Positions 41,584 to 50,850 are shown, counted from the first letter of the stretch. The stretch: 51,128 bases of DNA from an uncultured Porphyromonadaceae bacterium (GCA_902493335.1 CABUPJ010000024.1:1-51128), one strand, 5' to 3'. The notes: generated by a model not told the origin, from the letters alone. Numbers and translations: made by a program.

Positions 41584-43412
41584 TGGCAAAACACGACAAA
41601 TCTCCTCAATTAAAAGAAAAAATATCTTTCTTGCCTGATTCCCCCGGCGTCTATACTTACTATGACGCCGAGGGAAAGGTTATTTATGTAGGTAAGGCCA
41701 AGAACCTGAAGCGCCGCGTGTCGTCGTATTTCAACCGCACGCATGACTGTCTCCGCACCAACCTGCTCGTGCGGGCCATAGCCGATATGTCGTATATCGT
41801 CGTGCCGACCGAACAGGATGCGCTCAACCTCGAGAATTCGATGATCAAGGAATTTAAGCCGCGTTATAATGTGCTGCTTAAAGATGATAAATCTTATCCC
41901 TGGATTGTCGTGACAAACGAGCTTTATCCGCGCGTATTCCTGACGCGTCATTATATCAAGGACGGTTCTCGCTATTACGGGCCTTACACCAATACACAGG
42001 TGGCACGGACAGTGCTCGATCTCATCGGCGAGCTATATCCGATACGCACGTGCCGTCTGCCGATAACACCCGACTATCTCGCGAAAGAGAAGGGCAGGCT
42101 ATGCCTGCAGTACCATATCAAGAAGTGCCGCGGATGCTGCACCGGTGAGATTTCAGTCGAGGAATACAATGGCTATATCGAACGAATAAAACAGATTCTG
42201 CGCGGCGAGACGCACGAACTGCTCGAATATCTGCGCGACGACATGGCGCGCCTCGCGTCCGAGCTTAAATTTGAAGAAGCGCAGGCTGTCAAGGAGCGCT
42301 ACCAACTAATCGAGCGCTATCAGGCGCGGAGTGTCATCGTGAGCCAGACCGTCAACGATGTCGATGTCTTTGCCATCGATGATGATGACCGCGATGTCTA
42401 CATAAATTATATGCATGTCAGGCGAGGTGCTGTCGTCAGAAGCGTCACTCTGCGTTATAAACGCAGTCTCGACGAATCGCAGTCCCAGCTGCTGGCATAT
42501 GCGCTCGATGAGATAAAGCAGAGCCTCGGGGTGGTCTACGACGAGGTAATCGTGCCCGTCGCCCCCGAAGTCGAGATGGACGGCGTCACCTTTACGATTC
42601 CCCGTCGCGGCGACAAGGCCAAGCTGCTCGAGGTGTCGCAGAAGAACGCGCGCCAGGCAAAAATCGACGCTCTCAAACACATGGAGAAGGTCAACCCCGA
42701 GCAGCGCACGGAGCGGCTCCTCGAGCGCATGAAGGCTGATTTCAGACTCAATGTGCTGCCGACACATATAGAGTGTTTTGACAACTCGAACATACAGGGC
42801 ACGAATCCGGTCGCGTCGTGTGTCGTTTTCAGAAACGGCAAGCCGTCAAAACGCGATTATCGTCATTTCAACATCAAGACTGTGGTCGGTCCCGACGATT
42901 TCGCGTCGATGAAAGAGGTGCTGACGCGGCGTTACACGCGCCTGATGCAAGAGGGTGAAGAACTGCCGCAGCTCGTCGTCGTCGACGGCGGCAAGGGGCA
43001 GCTGAGCGCGGCCATCGAGGCTCTTGAAGCCATCGGTCTGCGAGGCACGATCGCTTTGGCCGGCATAGCGAAACGTCTCGAAGAAATATATTTCCCGGGC
43101 GACAGTGTGCCGTTGTATATAGATAAAAACTCTGAGACACTGAAAGTTGTGCAGCATATGCGAGACGAGGCACATCGTTTCGGCATCACGTTTCATCGTG
43201 ATAAGAGAAGCAAATCGCAGATTGTCAGCGAATTGGATTCGATTAAAGGCGTAGGTCCCAAGACCGCCGAGGCGTTGCTGAGACATTTCAAAAGCGTCAA
43301 ACGCATCAGACAGGCATCGCTCGACGAGATTGCAGCCGTCGTCGGTGCGGCCAAGGCGCGTGTCATCACCGAAGGCTTTGCGCAAAACGATAAAAATAAA
43401 GAAAACGAATAG
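41583..43412 (+). CDS. uvrC: Excinuclease ABC subunit C (UvrC)
   Basis: The dual-incision subunit of nucleotide excision repair, 609 residues from the ATG at 41583. Domains in order are the GIY-YIG nuclease (PGVYTYYDAEGKVIYVGKAKN, about 17-37), a UVR motif (about 205-235, ELKFEEAQAVKERYQ), the RNase H-like 5' nuclease (ECFDNSNIQGTNPVAS through VVDGGKGQ) and C-terminal HhH motifs (IKGVGPKTAEALL). It lies between apt (one-base overlap) and dtd (5-base gap), so the three are co-translated. Confidence 0.95.
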   Translation: MAKHDKSPQLKEKISFLPDSPGVYTYYDAEGKVIYVGKAKNLKRRVSSYFNRTHDCLRTNLLVRAIADMSYIVVPTEQDALNLENSMIKEFKPRYNVLLKDDKSYPWIVVTNELYPRVFLTRHYIKDGSRYYGPYTNTQVARTVLDLIGELYPIRTCRLPITPDYLAKEKGRLCLQYHIKKCRGCCTGEISVEEYNGYIERIKQILRGETHELLEYLRDDMARLASELKFEEAQAVKERYQLIERYQARSVIVSQTVNDVDVFAIDDDDRDVYINYMHVRRGAVVRSVTLRYKRSLDESQSQLLAYALDEIKQSLGVVYDEVIVPVAPEVEMDGVTFTIPRRGDKAKLLEVSQKNARQAKIDALKHMEKVNPEQRTERLLERMKADFRLNVLPTHIECFDNSNIQGTNPVASCVVFRNGKPSKRDYRHFNIKTVVGPDDFASMKEVLTRRYTRLMQEGEELPQLVVVDGGKGQLSAAIEALEAIGLRGTIALAGIAKRLEEIYFPGDSVPLYIDKNSETLKVVQHMRDEAHRFGITFHRDKRSKSQIVSELDSIKGVGPKTAEALLRHFKSVKRIRQASLDEIAAVVGAAKARVITEGFAQNDKNKENE

Positions 43413-43417
43413 ACAAA

Positions 43418-43870
43418 ATGAGAATCGTAGTACAGCGTGTGACCGAGGCTTCGGTCACGGTAGATTCAGAAACGACGGGCAGCATAGGCACCGGGCTGCT
43501 TGTGCTTGTCGGGGTCGAGCATGGCGACAGCGAGGCCGATGCCGACTGGCTTGCGTCGAAGACAGCCGGGTTGAGGATATTCAACGACGATGCCGGAGTG
43601 ATGAACCGTTCGGTTACCGACGCCGGCGGACGTGTACTTGCCGTCAGTCAGTTCACGCTGACGGCATCGACCCGGAAGGGTAATCGCCCGAGCTATATCA
43701 GGGCTGCGGGACACGATCTGGCGGTGCCGCTCTATGAACGTTATTGCGAGAAAGTCGCCGGGCTTACCGGCACAAAGGTCGAGCGCGGCCGCTTCGGCGC
43801 CGATATGAAGGTGTCGCTTGTCAACGACGGTCCTGTCACCATCATCATCGACTCAAGGCTCAAAGAATGA
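43418..43870 (+). CDS. dtd: D-aminoacyl-tRNA deacylase
   Basis: A protein of 150 residues that removes D-amino acids and glycine mischarged onto tRNA. The characteristic motifs are SQFTLTAS (SQxxL type, about 86-93) and NDGPVTIIID near the C-terminus (GPVT). Length matches the family. It follows uvrC by 5 bases. A 23-codon frame begins inside its stop codon (ATGA overlap). Confidence 0.95.
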   Translation: MRIVVQRVTEASVTVDSETTGSIGTGLLVLVGVEHGDSEADADWLASKTAGLRIFNDDAGVMNRSVTDAGGRVLAVSQFTLTASTRKGNRPSYIRAAGHDLAVPLYERYCEKVAGLTGTKVERGRFGADMKVSLVNDGPVTIIIDSRLKE

Positions 43871-43938
43871 GCCATACATTTATAAAATGTGTTAAACTCG
43901 CGGTCGGGTGCGTTCTTTTCATTAAGTTTGTGTTTTAG
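43867..43938 (+). CDS. Possible micro-ORF encoding a small membrane peptide
   Basis: A 23-residue frame starts with an ATG that overlaps the dtd stop codon by four bases (ATGA). The peptide begins MSHTFIKCVKLAV and continues as a hydrophobic stretch to FIKFVF, long enough for a single short membrane helix with lysines at intervals. The position mimics a translationally coupled gene. Nothing else supports it, and short frames of this kind arise by chance. I do not recognise a family. Confidence 0.25.
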   Translation: MSHTFIKCVKLAVGCVLFIKFVF

Positions 43939-43980
43939 AGAGAAAGACCCGATTAAACATAACCAACCTTAACGATATAT

Positions 43981-46098
43981 ATGAAGGCAAAATCAGATAC
44001 TCCAAAAGCCAAGACGACAATCAAAGCTGCCGCGGCCAAACCTCGCCGCGCGGCCACACGCCGCAAACAGACAGTGTTGCCCATAATCAAAAACGACCCG
44101 TGGCTCGAACCATATGCCGAGGCCATCACGGGGCGCCATCAGGACGCCATCAACAAGAAAGCCGAGCTCACTGCCGCATGCACGGATCTGAATGATTTTG
44201 CCAACGCCCATAAATATTTCGGCCTTCACCGCGAGTCTGACGGCAGCTGGATTTTCCGCGAATGGGCTCCGAATGCCACAGCGATCACCCTTATCGGCGA
44301 TTTCTCGCAGTGGCGCGAAGAGATGAAATACAGCCTCAGCCCCATCGGCAACGGTGTCTGGGAACTGAAACTCGCTCCCGATGACCTCAGGCACGGCCAG
44401 TTCTACAAGATGATGGTACACTGGCCCGGCGGCATGGGCGAACGAATTCCGGCCTATGTCACCCGTGTTGTCCAGGACGAGACGACACATATATTCTCGG
44501 CTCAGGTATGGGCGCCCGAGAAGCCTTATCAGTGGACTGTCGACGGTTTCAAACCCGACACCAGGCCTCTGCTCATCTATGAGTGTCACATCGGCATGGC
44601 TCAGAATCGCGAAGGGGTGGGGACGTACGACGAATTCCGCGAAAAGATATTGCCGCGCATCGCCGCCGACGGCTACAACGCGATACAGATCATGGCCATT
44701 CAGGAACATCCATATTATGGGTCGTTCGGCTATCATGTGTCGAATTTCTACGCCGCGTCGAGCCGTTTCGGCACTCCAGACGAACTCAAACATCTCATAG
44801 ACGCCGCCCATGAGGCCGGCATCGCCGTCATCATGGATATCGTCCACTCTCACGCTGTCAAGAACGAGGCCGAAGGTCTGGGGCGTCTCGACGGCAGCTA
44901 CAATCAGTATTTCTATGGCGACGGCCGTCGCGAGCATCCCGCGTGGGACTCTCTCTGCTTTGACTACGGCAAGAACGAGGTGCTGCACTTCCTGCTCTCA
45001 AACTGCAAATACTGGCTCGAAGAATACCGCTTCGATGGCTTCCGCTTCGACGGTGTCACCTCGATGCTCTATTACAACCACGGTCTCGGGCAGGATTTCG
45101 GCGGCTACGGCGACTATTATAACGGCAATCAGGACGTCAACGCCATCACATATCTCACTCTCGCCAACGAGCTGATACATACAGTCAATCCGGCGGCCAT
45201 CACAATCGCCGAAGAGATGAGCGGCATGCCCGGTCTGGCGCTTCCAGTGGCCGACGGCGGCATAGGTTTTGATTACCGCATGGCTATGGGTATCCCCGAC
45301 TACTGGATCAAGACCCTCAAGGAGAAAAAAGATGAAGACTGGCATCCGACCTCGATTTTCTGGGAACTCACCAACCGCCGCGCCGACGAAAAGACAATCA
45401 GCTACGTCGAGAGCCACGACCAGGCTCTTGTCGGCGACAAGACCGTCATCTTTCGCCTCATCGATAAAGAGATGTACTGGCACATGATGGTAGGTGACGA
45501 CAATATGACCGTCTCGCGCGGCATGGCGCTGCACAAAATGATACGCCTTGTGACGCTGGCGACAATCAACGGCGGCTATCTCAACTTTATGGGCAACGAA
45601 TTCGGACATCCAGAGTGGATTGACTTCCCGCGTGAAGGAAACGGCTGGAGCTACAAATATGCGCGCCGTCAATGGGATCTTGTCGACCGCGAAGACCTCA
45701 AATACAAATATCTAAACGCGTTTGACAACGCCATGATAGAACTTGTGTCGAAGGTCTACAACTTCCAGGCTCTCCCGGTCAGGAAGCTTTGGGAGAAAGA
45801 CGACGACCAGGTGCTGGCGTTTATGCGCGGCGATCTTATATTCGTCTTCAATTTCAATCCGACCAAGTCGTTTGACGGCTATGGCATCCTCGCTCCGGGC
45901 GGCAGTTACCGCACCGTTCTGTCGACCGACAACCGCGATTTCGGCGGCTATGGCAATGTCGACGAGTCGATCGAGCACCTGACAATCTCCGACCCGCTTT
46001 ATGCGCCCCATGGCGTCGAATGGCTCAAGCTCTATCTGCCGTCGCGCTCGGCTATGGTGCTTGTCAAAGGTCATCAGCGCCGCACTAAAAGGAAATAA
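43981..46098 (+). CDS. glgB: 1,4-alpha-glucan branching enzyme (GlgB)
   Basis: A GH13 enzyme of 705 residues that introduces alpha-1,6 branches into glycogen. A carbohydrate-binding module 48-type N-terminal domain (FREWAPNATAITLIGDFSQW) is followed by the catalytic barrel and an all-beta C-terminal domain. The nucleophile is Asp357 in GFRFDGVTSM. The acid/base is Glu411 or Glu412 in TIAEEMSG, and Asp480 lies in VESHDQ. The first 35 residues are an unusual lysine- and arginine-rich stretch (KAAAAKPRRAATRRKQ). The domain pattern resembles the eukaryotic-like branching enzymes of Bacteroidetes. No other glycogen genes are nearby. Confidence 0.93.
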   Translation: MKAKSDTPKAKTTIKAAAAKPRRAATRRKQTVLPIIKNDPWLEPYAEAITGRHQDAINKKAELTAACTDLNDFANAHKYFGLHRESDGSWIFREWAPNATAITLIGDFSQWREEMKYSLSPIGNGVWELKLAPDDLRHGQFYKMMVHWPGGMGERIPAYVTRVVQDETTHIFSAQVWAPEKPYQWTVDGFKPDTRPLLIYECHIGMAQNREGVGTYDEFREKILPRIAADGYNAIQIMAIQEHPYYGSFGYHVSNFYAASSRFGTPDELKHLIDAAHEAGIAVIMDIVHSHAVKNEAEGLGRLDGSYNQYFYGDGRREHPAWDSLCFDYGKNEVLHFLLSNCKYWLEEYRFDGFRFDGVTSMLYYNHGLGQDFGGYGDYYNGNQDVNAITYLTLANELIHTVNPAAITIAEEMSGMPGLALPVADGGIGFDYRMAMGIPDYWIKTLKEKKDEDWHPTSIFWELTNRRADEKTISYVESHDQALVGDKTVIFRLIDKEMYWHMMVGDDNMTVSRGMALHKMIRLVTLATINGGYLNFMGNEFGHPEWIDFPREGNGWSYKYARRQWDLVDREDLKYKYLNAFDNAMIELVSKVYNFQALPVRKLWEKDDDQVLAFMRGDLIFVFNFNPTKSFDGYGILAPGGSYRTVLSTDNRDFGGYGNVDESIEHLTISDPLYAPHGVEWLKLYLPSRSAMVLVKGHQRRTKRK

Positions 46099-46150
46099 AC
46101 AGAAAATAAGCAAAAAGGACGATATTTGTCGTCAAAAAGTCTGAAAATTT

Positions 46151-46186
46151 ACGCCCTATCGGCTATGATATTTGCCGATAGGGCGT
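46151..46186 (+). terminator. Terminator of glgB, interleaved with the araC-type promoter
   Basis: A 13-bp perfect stem (ACGCCCTATCGGC paired with GCCGATAGGGCGT) with a 10-nt loop is followed by TTTTTT. It lies 52 bases after the glgB stop codon. The last bases of its loop are the TTTG of the next promoter. Confidence 0.88.
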
Positions 46187-46201
46187 TTTTTCGTAGCTTT
46201 G
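46171..46201 (+). promoter_or_regulatory. Promoter of the AraC-type regulator gene
   Basis: TTTG at 46171-46174, a 19-nt spacer and TAGCTTTG at 46194-46201 match the Bacteroidetes promoter. The -33 element begins in the loop of the glgB terminator hairpin and the spacer is its 3' arm. The ATG chosen for the gene is 27 bases downstream of the -7 element. Confidence 0.65.
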
Positions 46202-46227
46202 CCGCGCTTATCTCAGCGATGTTATAT

Positions 46228-47133
46228 ATGGAAGAAATTATCAACGAAGAACAACTCAGACTATTAAAAGACATATCAAGTGACTACAGCCAGCTTGACG
46301 GGCTATATTTCTTTTCGCGGCTGCGTCTTGAAAGCGGCGTGGTCACCAGACTCAAGAACTCGCCGGTCAAAATCAAGGGGATGCTGGTGTTGCTGATGCT
46401 TGACGGCGAGATGACCGTCGAAATCAATCTTGAGCAATATGTCATTGGGTCAAACACTTTGCTGACACTAAATCCGGGAGTGGTCTTTAATCCCAAATCT
46501 ATCGACAACATAAACATCGACGCCTATCTGATGTTCATGTCCGAGAAATTTCTGCATAACATCAATATCAATTTTTCGGCCGTTAACCTGCCGATGTACA
46601 CAGAAAAACCGTCGCCGCTCAGACCCCTCACCGCCGAAGAGTCGCGCACGATGGTGCGCTATTTCGATCTGTTGAACCTCAACGCCAAGAACCGCATCAA
46701 TCCCCAGATGGAACAGAACATAGCAACGAGCCTGATGGCGGCGCTGTTCTATCAGGTCATACTGTTCAGTCTCGCCCACATAGGCCTCTCGGAAGGCCAC
46801 GGGCAGAACAATTCGCGCCGTCATTCTTATGTCAGAGAGTTCATAAAACTCGTCCATCTCAACTATACACGCGAGCGGTCGGTAACTTTCTATGCGTCGA
46901 AGCTTTTTATCTCGCCCAAATATCTGTCTCTTCTCGTCAAGGAGACGACAGGCCGCTCGGCCTCGCGCTGGATTGACGACTTCGTCATCATGGAGGCCAA
47001 GAACCAGCTGCGCTATTCAGGTAAAAACATCCAGCAGGTGGCCTATGCCCTCAATTTCGTCAATCAGTCGTCTTTCGGCAAGTATTTCAAGCATCTCACG
47101 GGCATGTCGCCCTCGGAATATCAGAAATCGTGA
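46228..47133 (+). CDS. AraC-family transcriptional regulator
   Basis: A regulator of 301 residues from the ATG at 46228, chosen because the likely transcription start near 46208 lies downstream of all earlier frames; an ATG at 46219 is also possible. The N-terminal cupin-like domain (about 1-150) would sense a ligand, and the C-terminal AraC helix-turn-helix pair spans about 195-300. The latter shows FYASKLFISPKYLSLLVKETTGRSASRWI and IQQVAYALNFVNQSSFGKYFKHLTGMSPSEY. No cognate operon is obvious. Its promoter is separate from glgB, so a glycogen-related role is not implied. Confidence 0.88.
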   Translation: MEEIINEEQLRLLKDISSDYSQLDGLYFFSRLRLESGVVTRLKNSPVKIKGMLVLLMLDGEMTVEINLEQYVIGSNTLLTLNPGVVFNPKSIDNINIDAYLMFMSEKFLHNININFSAVNLPMYTEKPSPLRPLTAEESRTMVRYFDLLNLNAKNRINPQMEQNIATSLMAALFYQVILFSLAHIGLSEGHGQNNSRRHSYVREFIKLVHLNYTRERSVTFYASKLFISPKYLSLLVKETTGRSASRWIDDFVIMEAKNQLRYSGKNIQQVAYALNFVNQSSFGKYFKHLTGMSPSEYQKS

Positions 47134-47181
47134 TGCGCTGTGGCGAAAAATCGCTATCTTTGCCGAAATTCGCAACAATAT

Positions 47182-48273
47182 ATGACAAACAACGACGCGC
47201 AGTCAGACAAGGCTATACATAAAAAGGGCTCGGTTCTGAGCTATATACTCAAATTCGGTCTGCCGCTGGTGATCAGCGTCGGGCTGTGCTACCTACTTTT
47301 CACAGGCATCGATTTCAACGAGATGATTGAGATCATACGCCGCGACTGCAATTACAGCTACATCGCTTTGGCAATGTTTATCAGCATCTTCTCGCATGTC
47401 TTCAGAGCCCTGCGGTGGCGCATCCAGTTGCGGGCGCTCGATGTCCGGCCGCCGTTGTTCTATCTTGTGCTCAGTATTTTCGGTACCTATGCCGTCAATC
47501 TAATATTCCCGCGCCTCGGCGAGGTGTGGCGCTCGGGCTATATAGCCCAGCGCCAAAAAGCTCCTTTCACCGCCGTTTTCGGCTCGATGGTGGCCGAGCG
47601 TCTGGCCGACACCGTCACCGTGGCCCTTATCACCGTGCTCGCGTTCCTGCTGTCGTCAAAGGCCATTATGTCATACCTCTCTCAGAACACCGCGAGCTAT
47701 GAGGCTGTCGCGTCCCTGCTCACGTCGCCGTGGCTGTGGCTCGCCGTCGTGGCTTGTGTGGCGTTTGTGTGGTGGTTTGTCAGGCGGCGGTCGGAAAATC
47801 CTGCCGTTGTCAGAATTCAGAAAATCATCCATGAACTATGGACAGGCTTTGCCGTTATATTCAAAATGCCCGGCAAAGGCATGTGGCTTTTCTGGACGGT
47901 CTGTCTGTGGGGTTGCTTCTTCATACAGATGTTTGTGGCCTTTTTCGCCTTTCCGGCGACAGCCGGTGTCTTCAGCCGCTATGGTCTGGCCGCGGTGCTC
48001 GTCACCTTTGCCCTGTCGAGCATCTCGATGGGTGTGCCGTCGAACGGCGGCATAGGCCCGTGGCAGTGGGCGGTGATCTTCGCTCTCGGCATCTACGGGG
48101 TTGACGCCACGACGGCCGGAGCGTTCGCCAACGTCGTTCTCGGCAGCCAGACGATGCTGCTGATTGTGCTGGGTATATTTACATTTGTGTGCATAGCCGC
48201 CGACCGCCGGCATACAGGCGCACATGATTCAACCGAAACAACAAACAACAACATAAAACAAACCAAACGGTAA
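47182..48273 (+). CDS. Lysylphosphatidylglycerol synthase transmembrane-like protein
   Basis: An inner-membrane protein of 363 residues from the ATG at 47182. About eight membrane helices are visible, beginning VLSYILKFGLPLVISVGLCYLLF. It belongs to the LPG_synthase_TM (UPF0104) group. The family regions include the NLIFPRLGEVWRSGYIA stretch and the GGIGPWQWA loop near residue 285. The MprF lysyltransferase domain is absent, so it is probably a lipid flippase-type or uncharacterised protein. A -7 element (TATCTTTG, 47155-47162) lies 19 bases upstream. The dehydrogenase gene follows 3 bases later, giving an operon of two. Confidence 0.82.
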   Translation: MTNNDAQSDKAIHKKGSVLSYILKFGLPLVISVGLCYLLFTGIDFNEMIEIIRRDCNYSYIALAMFISIFSHVFRALRWRIQLRALDVRPPLFYLVLSIFGTYAVNLIFPRLGEVWRSGYIAQRQKAPFTAVFGSMVAERLADTVTVALITVLAFLLSSKAIMSYLSQNTASYEAVASLLTSPWLWLAVVACVAFVWWFVRRRSENPAVVRIQKIIHELWTGFAVIFKMPGKGMWLFWTVCLWGCFFIQMFVAFFAFPATAGVFSRYGLAAVLVTFALSSISMGVPSNGGIGPWQWAVIFALGIYGVDATTAGAFANVVLGSQTMLLIVLGIFTFVCIAADRRHTGAHDSTETTNNNIKQTKR

Positions 48274-48276
48274 AAA

Positions 48277-49488
48277 ATGTCGAAAGTAATCATCATCGGT
48301 GCCGGAGGGGTCGGCACAGTCGTCGCACACAAGTGCGCCCAAAACCCCGAAGTTTTTACTGAAATCGTGCTCGCGTCGCGCACAAAGACCAAATGCGACG
48401 CCATCGCCAAGGCTATCGGTGCGCCGAATATCACGACCGACACCGTCGATGCCGACAGTGTCGACCAGCTCGTCGAGCTCTTCAGCCGTCATAAACCTGA
48501 CATGGTCATCAACGTGGCGTTGCCTTATCAGGACCTCACGATCATGGACGCATGTCTTATCTGCGGCGTCAACTATCTCGACACCGCCAATTATGAGCCT
48601 AAAGACGAGGCCCATTTTGAATATTCGTGGCAGTGGGCCTATCGCGAACGCTTCGAGAAAGCCGGCCTCACGGCTATCCTCGGCTGCGGTTTCGACCCGG
48701 GAGTCTCGGCTGTCTTCACAGCATACGCCGCCAAACGTTATTTCAGCGAGATGGAATATCTCGACATCGTCGACTGCAACGCCGGCGACCACGGCAAAGC
48801 CTTTGCCACCAACTTCAATCCTGAAATCAATATCCGCGAGATAACCCAGAACGGCCGCTATTACCGCGACGGCAAGTGGGTGACGACCAAGCCTCTCGAA
48901 GTGCATATGGAGCTGACTTATCCCAATATCGGCAAACGCGACTCTTATCTGCTCTATCATGAAGAGCTCGAGTCGCTCGTGCTCAACTTCCCGACAATCA
49001 AACGCGCCCGTTTCTGGATGACCTTCGGACAGGAATATCTCACACACCTGCGCGTGATTCAGAATATCGGCATGGCCCGCATCGACGAGGTCGAATACAA
49101 CGGCGTCAAGATTGTGCCCCTTCAGTTCCTCAAGGCCGTGCTGCCGAATCCCCAGGACCTCGGCGAGAACTATCACGGCGAGACCTCGATCGGCTGCCGC
49201 ATCTCGGGCAAAGACAAAGAGGGCAAGCCGCTGACATATTATATCTATAACAACTGCTCGCACGAGGCCGCATATCGCGAGACCGGCATGCAGGCTGTCA
49301 GCTATACTACAGGTGTGCCCGCAATGACCGGCGCCATGATGTTCCTCACCGGCAAATGGAACAAGCCGGGCGTACACAACGTCGAGGAGTTTGATCCCGA
49401 TCCGTTCCTGGCCGAACTCGCCAAGCAGGGTCTGCCCTGGCATGAGGTCATCAACGCCGAGCTCGAAGTCGAAGCCATCGACAACTAA
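48277..49488 (+). CDS. Carboxynorspermidine/carboxyspermidine dehydrogenase
   Basis: A saccharopine dehydrogenase-family enzyme of 403 residues. The NAD(P)H-binding motif VIIIGAGGVGTVVAHK starts at residue 4, followed by ASRT. Conserved regions NVALPYQDLTIMDACL, GVNYLDTANYE and GCGFDPGVSAVF agree with carboxy(nor)spermidine dehydrogenase, which condenses aspartate semialdehyde with a diamine for spermidine or norspermidine synthesis. Saccharopine dehydrogenase itself is a less likely alternative. The partner decarboxylase (NspC) is not in this window. It shares a transcript with the LPG-synthase-like gene and ends in a strong terminator. Confidence 0.87.
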   Translation: MSKVIIIGAGGVGTVVAHKCAQNPEVFTEIVLASRTKTKCDAIAKAIGAPNITTDTVDADSVDQLVELFSRHKPDMVINVALPYQDLTIMDACLICGVNYLDTANYEPKDEAHFEYSWQWAYRERFEKAGLTAILGCGFDPGVSAVFTAYAAKRYFSEMEYLDIVDCNAGDHGKAFATNFNPEINIREITQNGRYYRDGKWVTTKPLEVHMELTYPNIGKRDSYLLYHEELESLVLNFPTIKRARFWMTFGQEYLTHLRVIQNIGMARIDEVEYNGVKIVPLQFLKAVLPNPQDLGENYHGETSIGCRISGKDKEGKPLTYYIYNNCSHEAAYRETGMQAVSYTTGVPAMTGAMMFLTGKWNKPGVHNVEEFDPDPFLAELAKQGLPWHEVINAELEVEAIDN

Positions 49489-49524
49489 ATGCTTTGGTGG
49501 AATCCAAAATTCCCCATTTGACAA

Positions 49525-49567
49525 AAAACGCTTCCCGCCCGGCAGTAACGCAGGCGGGAAGCGTTTT
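49525..49567. terminator. Bidirectional terminator between convergent genes
   Basis: A 15-bp perfect stem (AAAACGCTTCCCGCC with GGCGGGAAGCGTTTT) with a 13-nt loop serves both directions: T run on the plus strand, A run read as T on the minus strand. It lies between the dehydrogenase stop (49488) and the GH5 stop (49582). Confidence 0.9.
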
Positions 49568-49581
49568 CTCTATGCGTGTGT

Positions 49582-50850
49582 TTATTTATCGAGCTTGATG
49601 GCTGAGATATAATTGTCGTGGACGAGCATGTTCTCGGCGCGGGCGCCTTCGGCATAGCTGTCGAGAGCTTTGCGGGCGGCGTCGAGATTGACTTTCGAGC
49701 GGGCCTCACGTATCTCGGCATAGGTGCCGCGCGGCGCTTCGGCGAAGGTCACTATCTCTTGCCAGCCCTCGGGAGTGGCAATGCCGGTCATCGAGCTGTC
49801 TTCAATCTTCTTGTAGGGCCAGAATGTATAGCCGATGTTGTTCTCGCGCATGACATCGACGAAGTCAGACATCCATTCGTCAGTGTTGTGACCGATCTCG
49901 CCCATATACATCGGCAGGCCGGTCTTGTCGCGGAAGTCGATATACGACCTGATGGCATCGGCTGTCGCCGGGCCGCCGTAACGGTGGCAGGTATACATTA
50001 TGTTGTCGTCGAACTTCCAGTCGGTGAAAGGCTCGAAGTTGCTGTTCCACTGGGGCGCGCCGAGCAGAATTATGTGATTGTTGTCTTTCTCTCTGATGGC
50101 TTTGGCTGTTTTTATATAAAGAGGCTCGAGCGCGGCGTTGAGTGCAGCCGTTTCTTCTTCGTTCCAGAATGTAGCGATGGGCTCGTTCATCAGTTCATAA
50201 CCGAGTATCACGGGCTCGTCGGCATAGCGGGCGGCTATATTCTCCCAAAGATTGATGAAACGTGCCTGCGACACAGTGTCTGTCATCAGGAAGGGATAAC
50301 CTGCCGAATCGTCGATGTTGTCGCCTGTCTGTCCGCCGGGACAGTCGTGCATGTCGAGAATCAGGCGCAGGTTGTTGCGGCCGCACCATGCTACGAGCGA
50401 GTCGACGGTTTCATAGCCCGCGTCGGCGTTGCTCTCGCCCATGAAGGGTTCGCCGGTAAATAATTTGTAGTGGAACGGGAATCGGATGGTGTTTGCGCCT
50501 TTCGAGGCGATGAATTTGATGTCAGCTTCGGTGATATAGTTCTTTTTGAATTTTTTCCAGAACTCGGCTGCCTCGGTCGGGCCGAACAGCTGTGTCATGA
50601 CGTCGTTGATCATCGAGTAAGAGTTGGCTCTGCTGAAACCGAACATATAGCCTTCGGGGTTGCACCAGTTGCCGAGATTCGTTCCCTTTATATAGAACTT
50701 CTCGCCTTTCGAGTCGACGATATTGTGGCCGTCGACCTTTAAAAAATCTTTTTCTGACGACAGGGTAGGGGCGGTTTTGTCGCCGCACGCGCTTGTGCCG
50801 ACAGCTATCGCCGCCGACAATGTTGCAATTTTGAATAAATTTTTAAGCAT
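49582..50850 (-). CDS. Glycoside hydrolase family 5 lipoprotein
   Basis: A lipoprotein of 422 residues (signal ending TSAC, Cys22) likely at the outer membrane. It carries a GH5 (cellulase-like) barrel: GTNLGNW (56-62), IRFPFHY, LDMHDCPGG, acid/base Glu223 in GYELMNEP, His289 in CHRYG and nucleophile Glu318 in MYMGEIG. The later TFWPYKK tryptophan is also typical. The substrate (a beta-glucan or beta-mannan-like polymer) cannot be fixed. A -7 element (TAATTTTG, minus strand, 50901-50894) lies 44 bases upstream. No SusC/D-type or other glycan genes are adjacent, so it is a stand-alone enzyme here. Confidence 0.88.
   Translation of the reverse strand: MLKNLFKIATLSAAIAVGTSACGDKTAPTLSSEKDFLKVDGHNIVDSKGEKFYIKGTNLGNWCNPEGYMFGFSRANSYSMINDVMTQLFGPTEAAEFWKKFKKNYITEADIKFIASKGANTIRFPFHYKLFTGEPFMGESNADAGYETVDSLVAWCGRNNLRLILDMHDCPGGQTGDNIDDSAGYPFLMTDTVSQARFINLWENIAARYADEPVILGYELMNEPIATFWNEEETAALNAALEPLYIKTAKAIREKDNNHIILLGAPQWNSNFEPFTDWKFDDNIMYTCHRYGGPATADAIRSYIDFRDKTGLPMYMGEIGHNTDEWMSDFVDVMRENNIGYTFWPYKKIEDSSMTGIATPEGWQEIVTFAEAPRGTYAEIREARSKVNLDAARKALDSYAEGARAENMLVHDNYISAIKLDK

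Noticed and set aside
43185..43202. CACGTTTCATCGTGAT in uvrC as a possible second parS
   Set aside because: It does not match the parS palindrome; the central CACGTG and both arms are disrupted.
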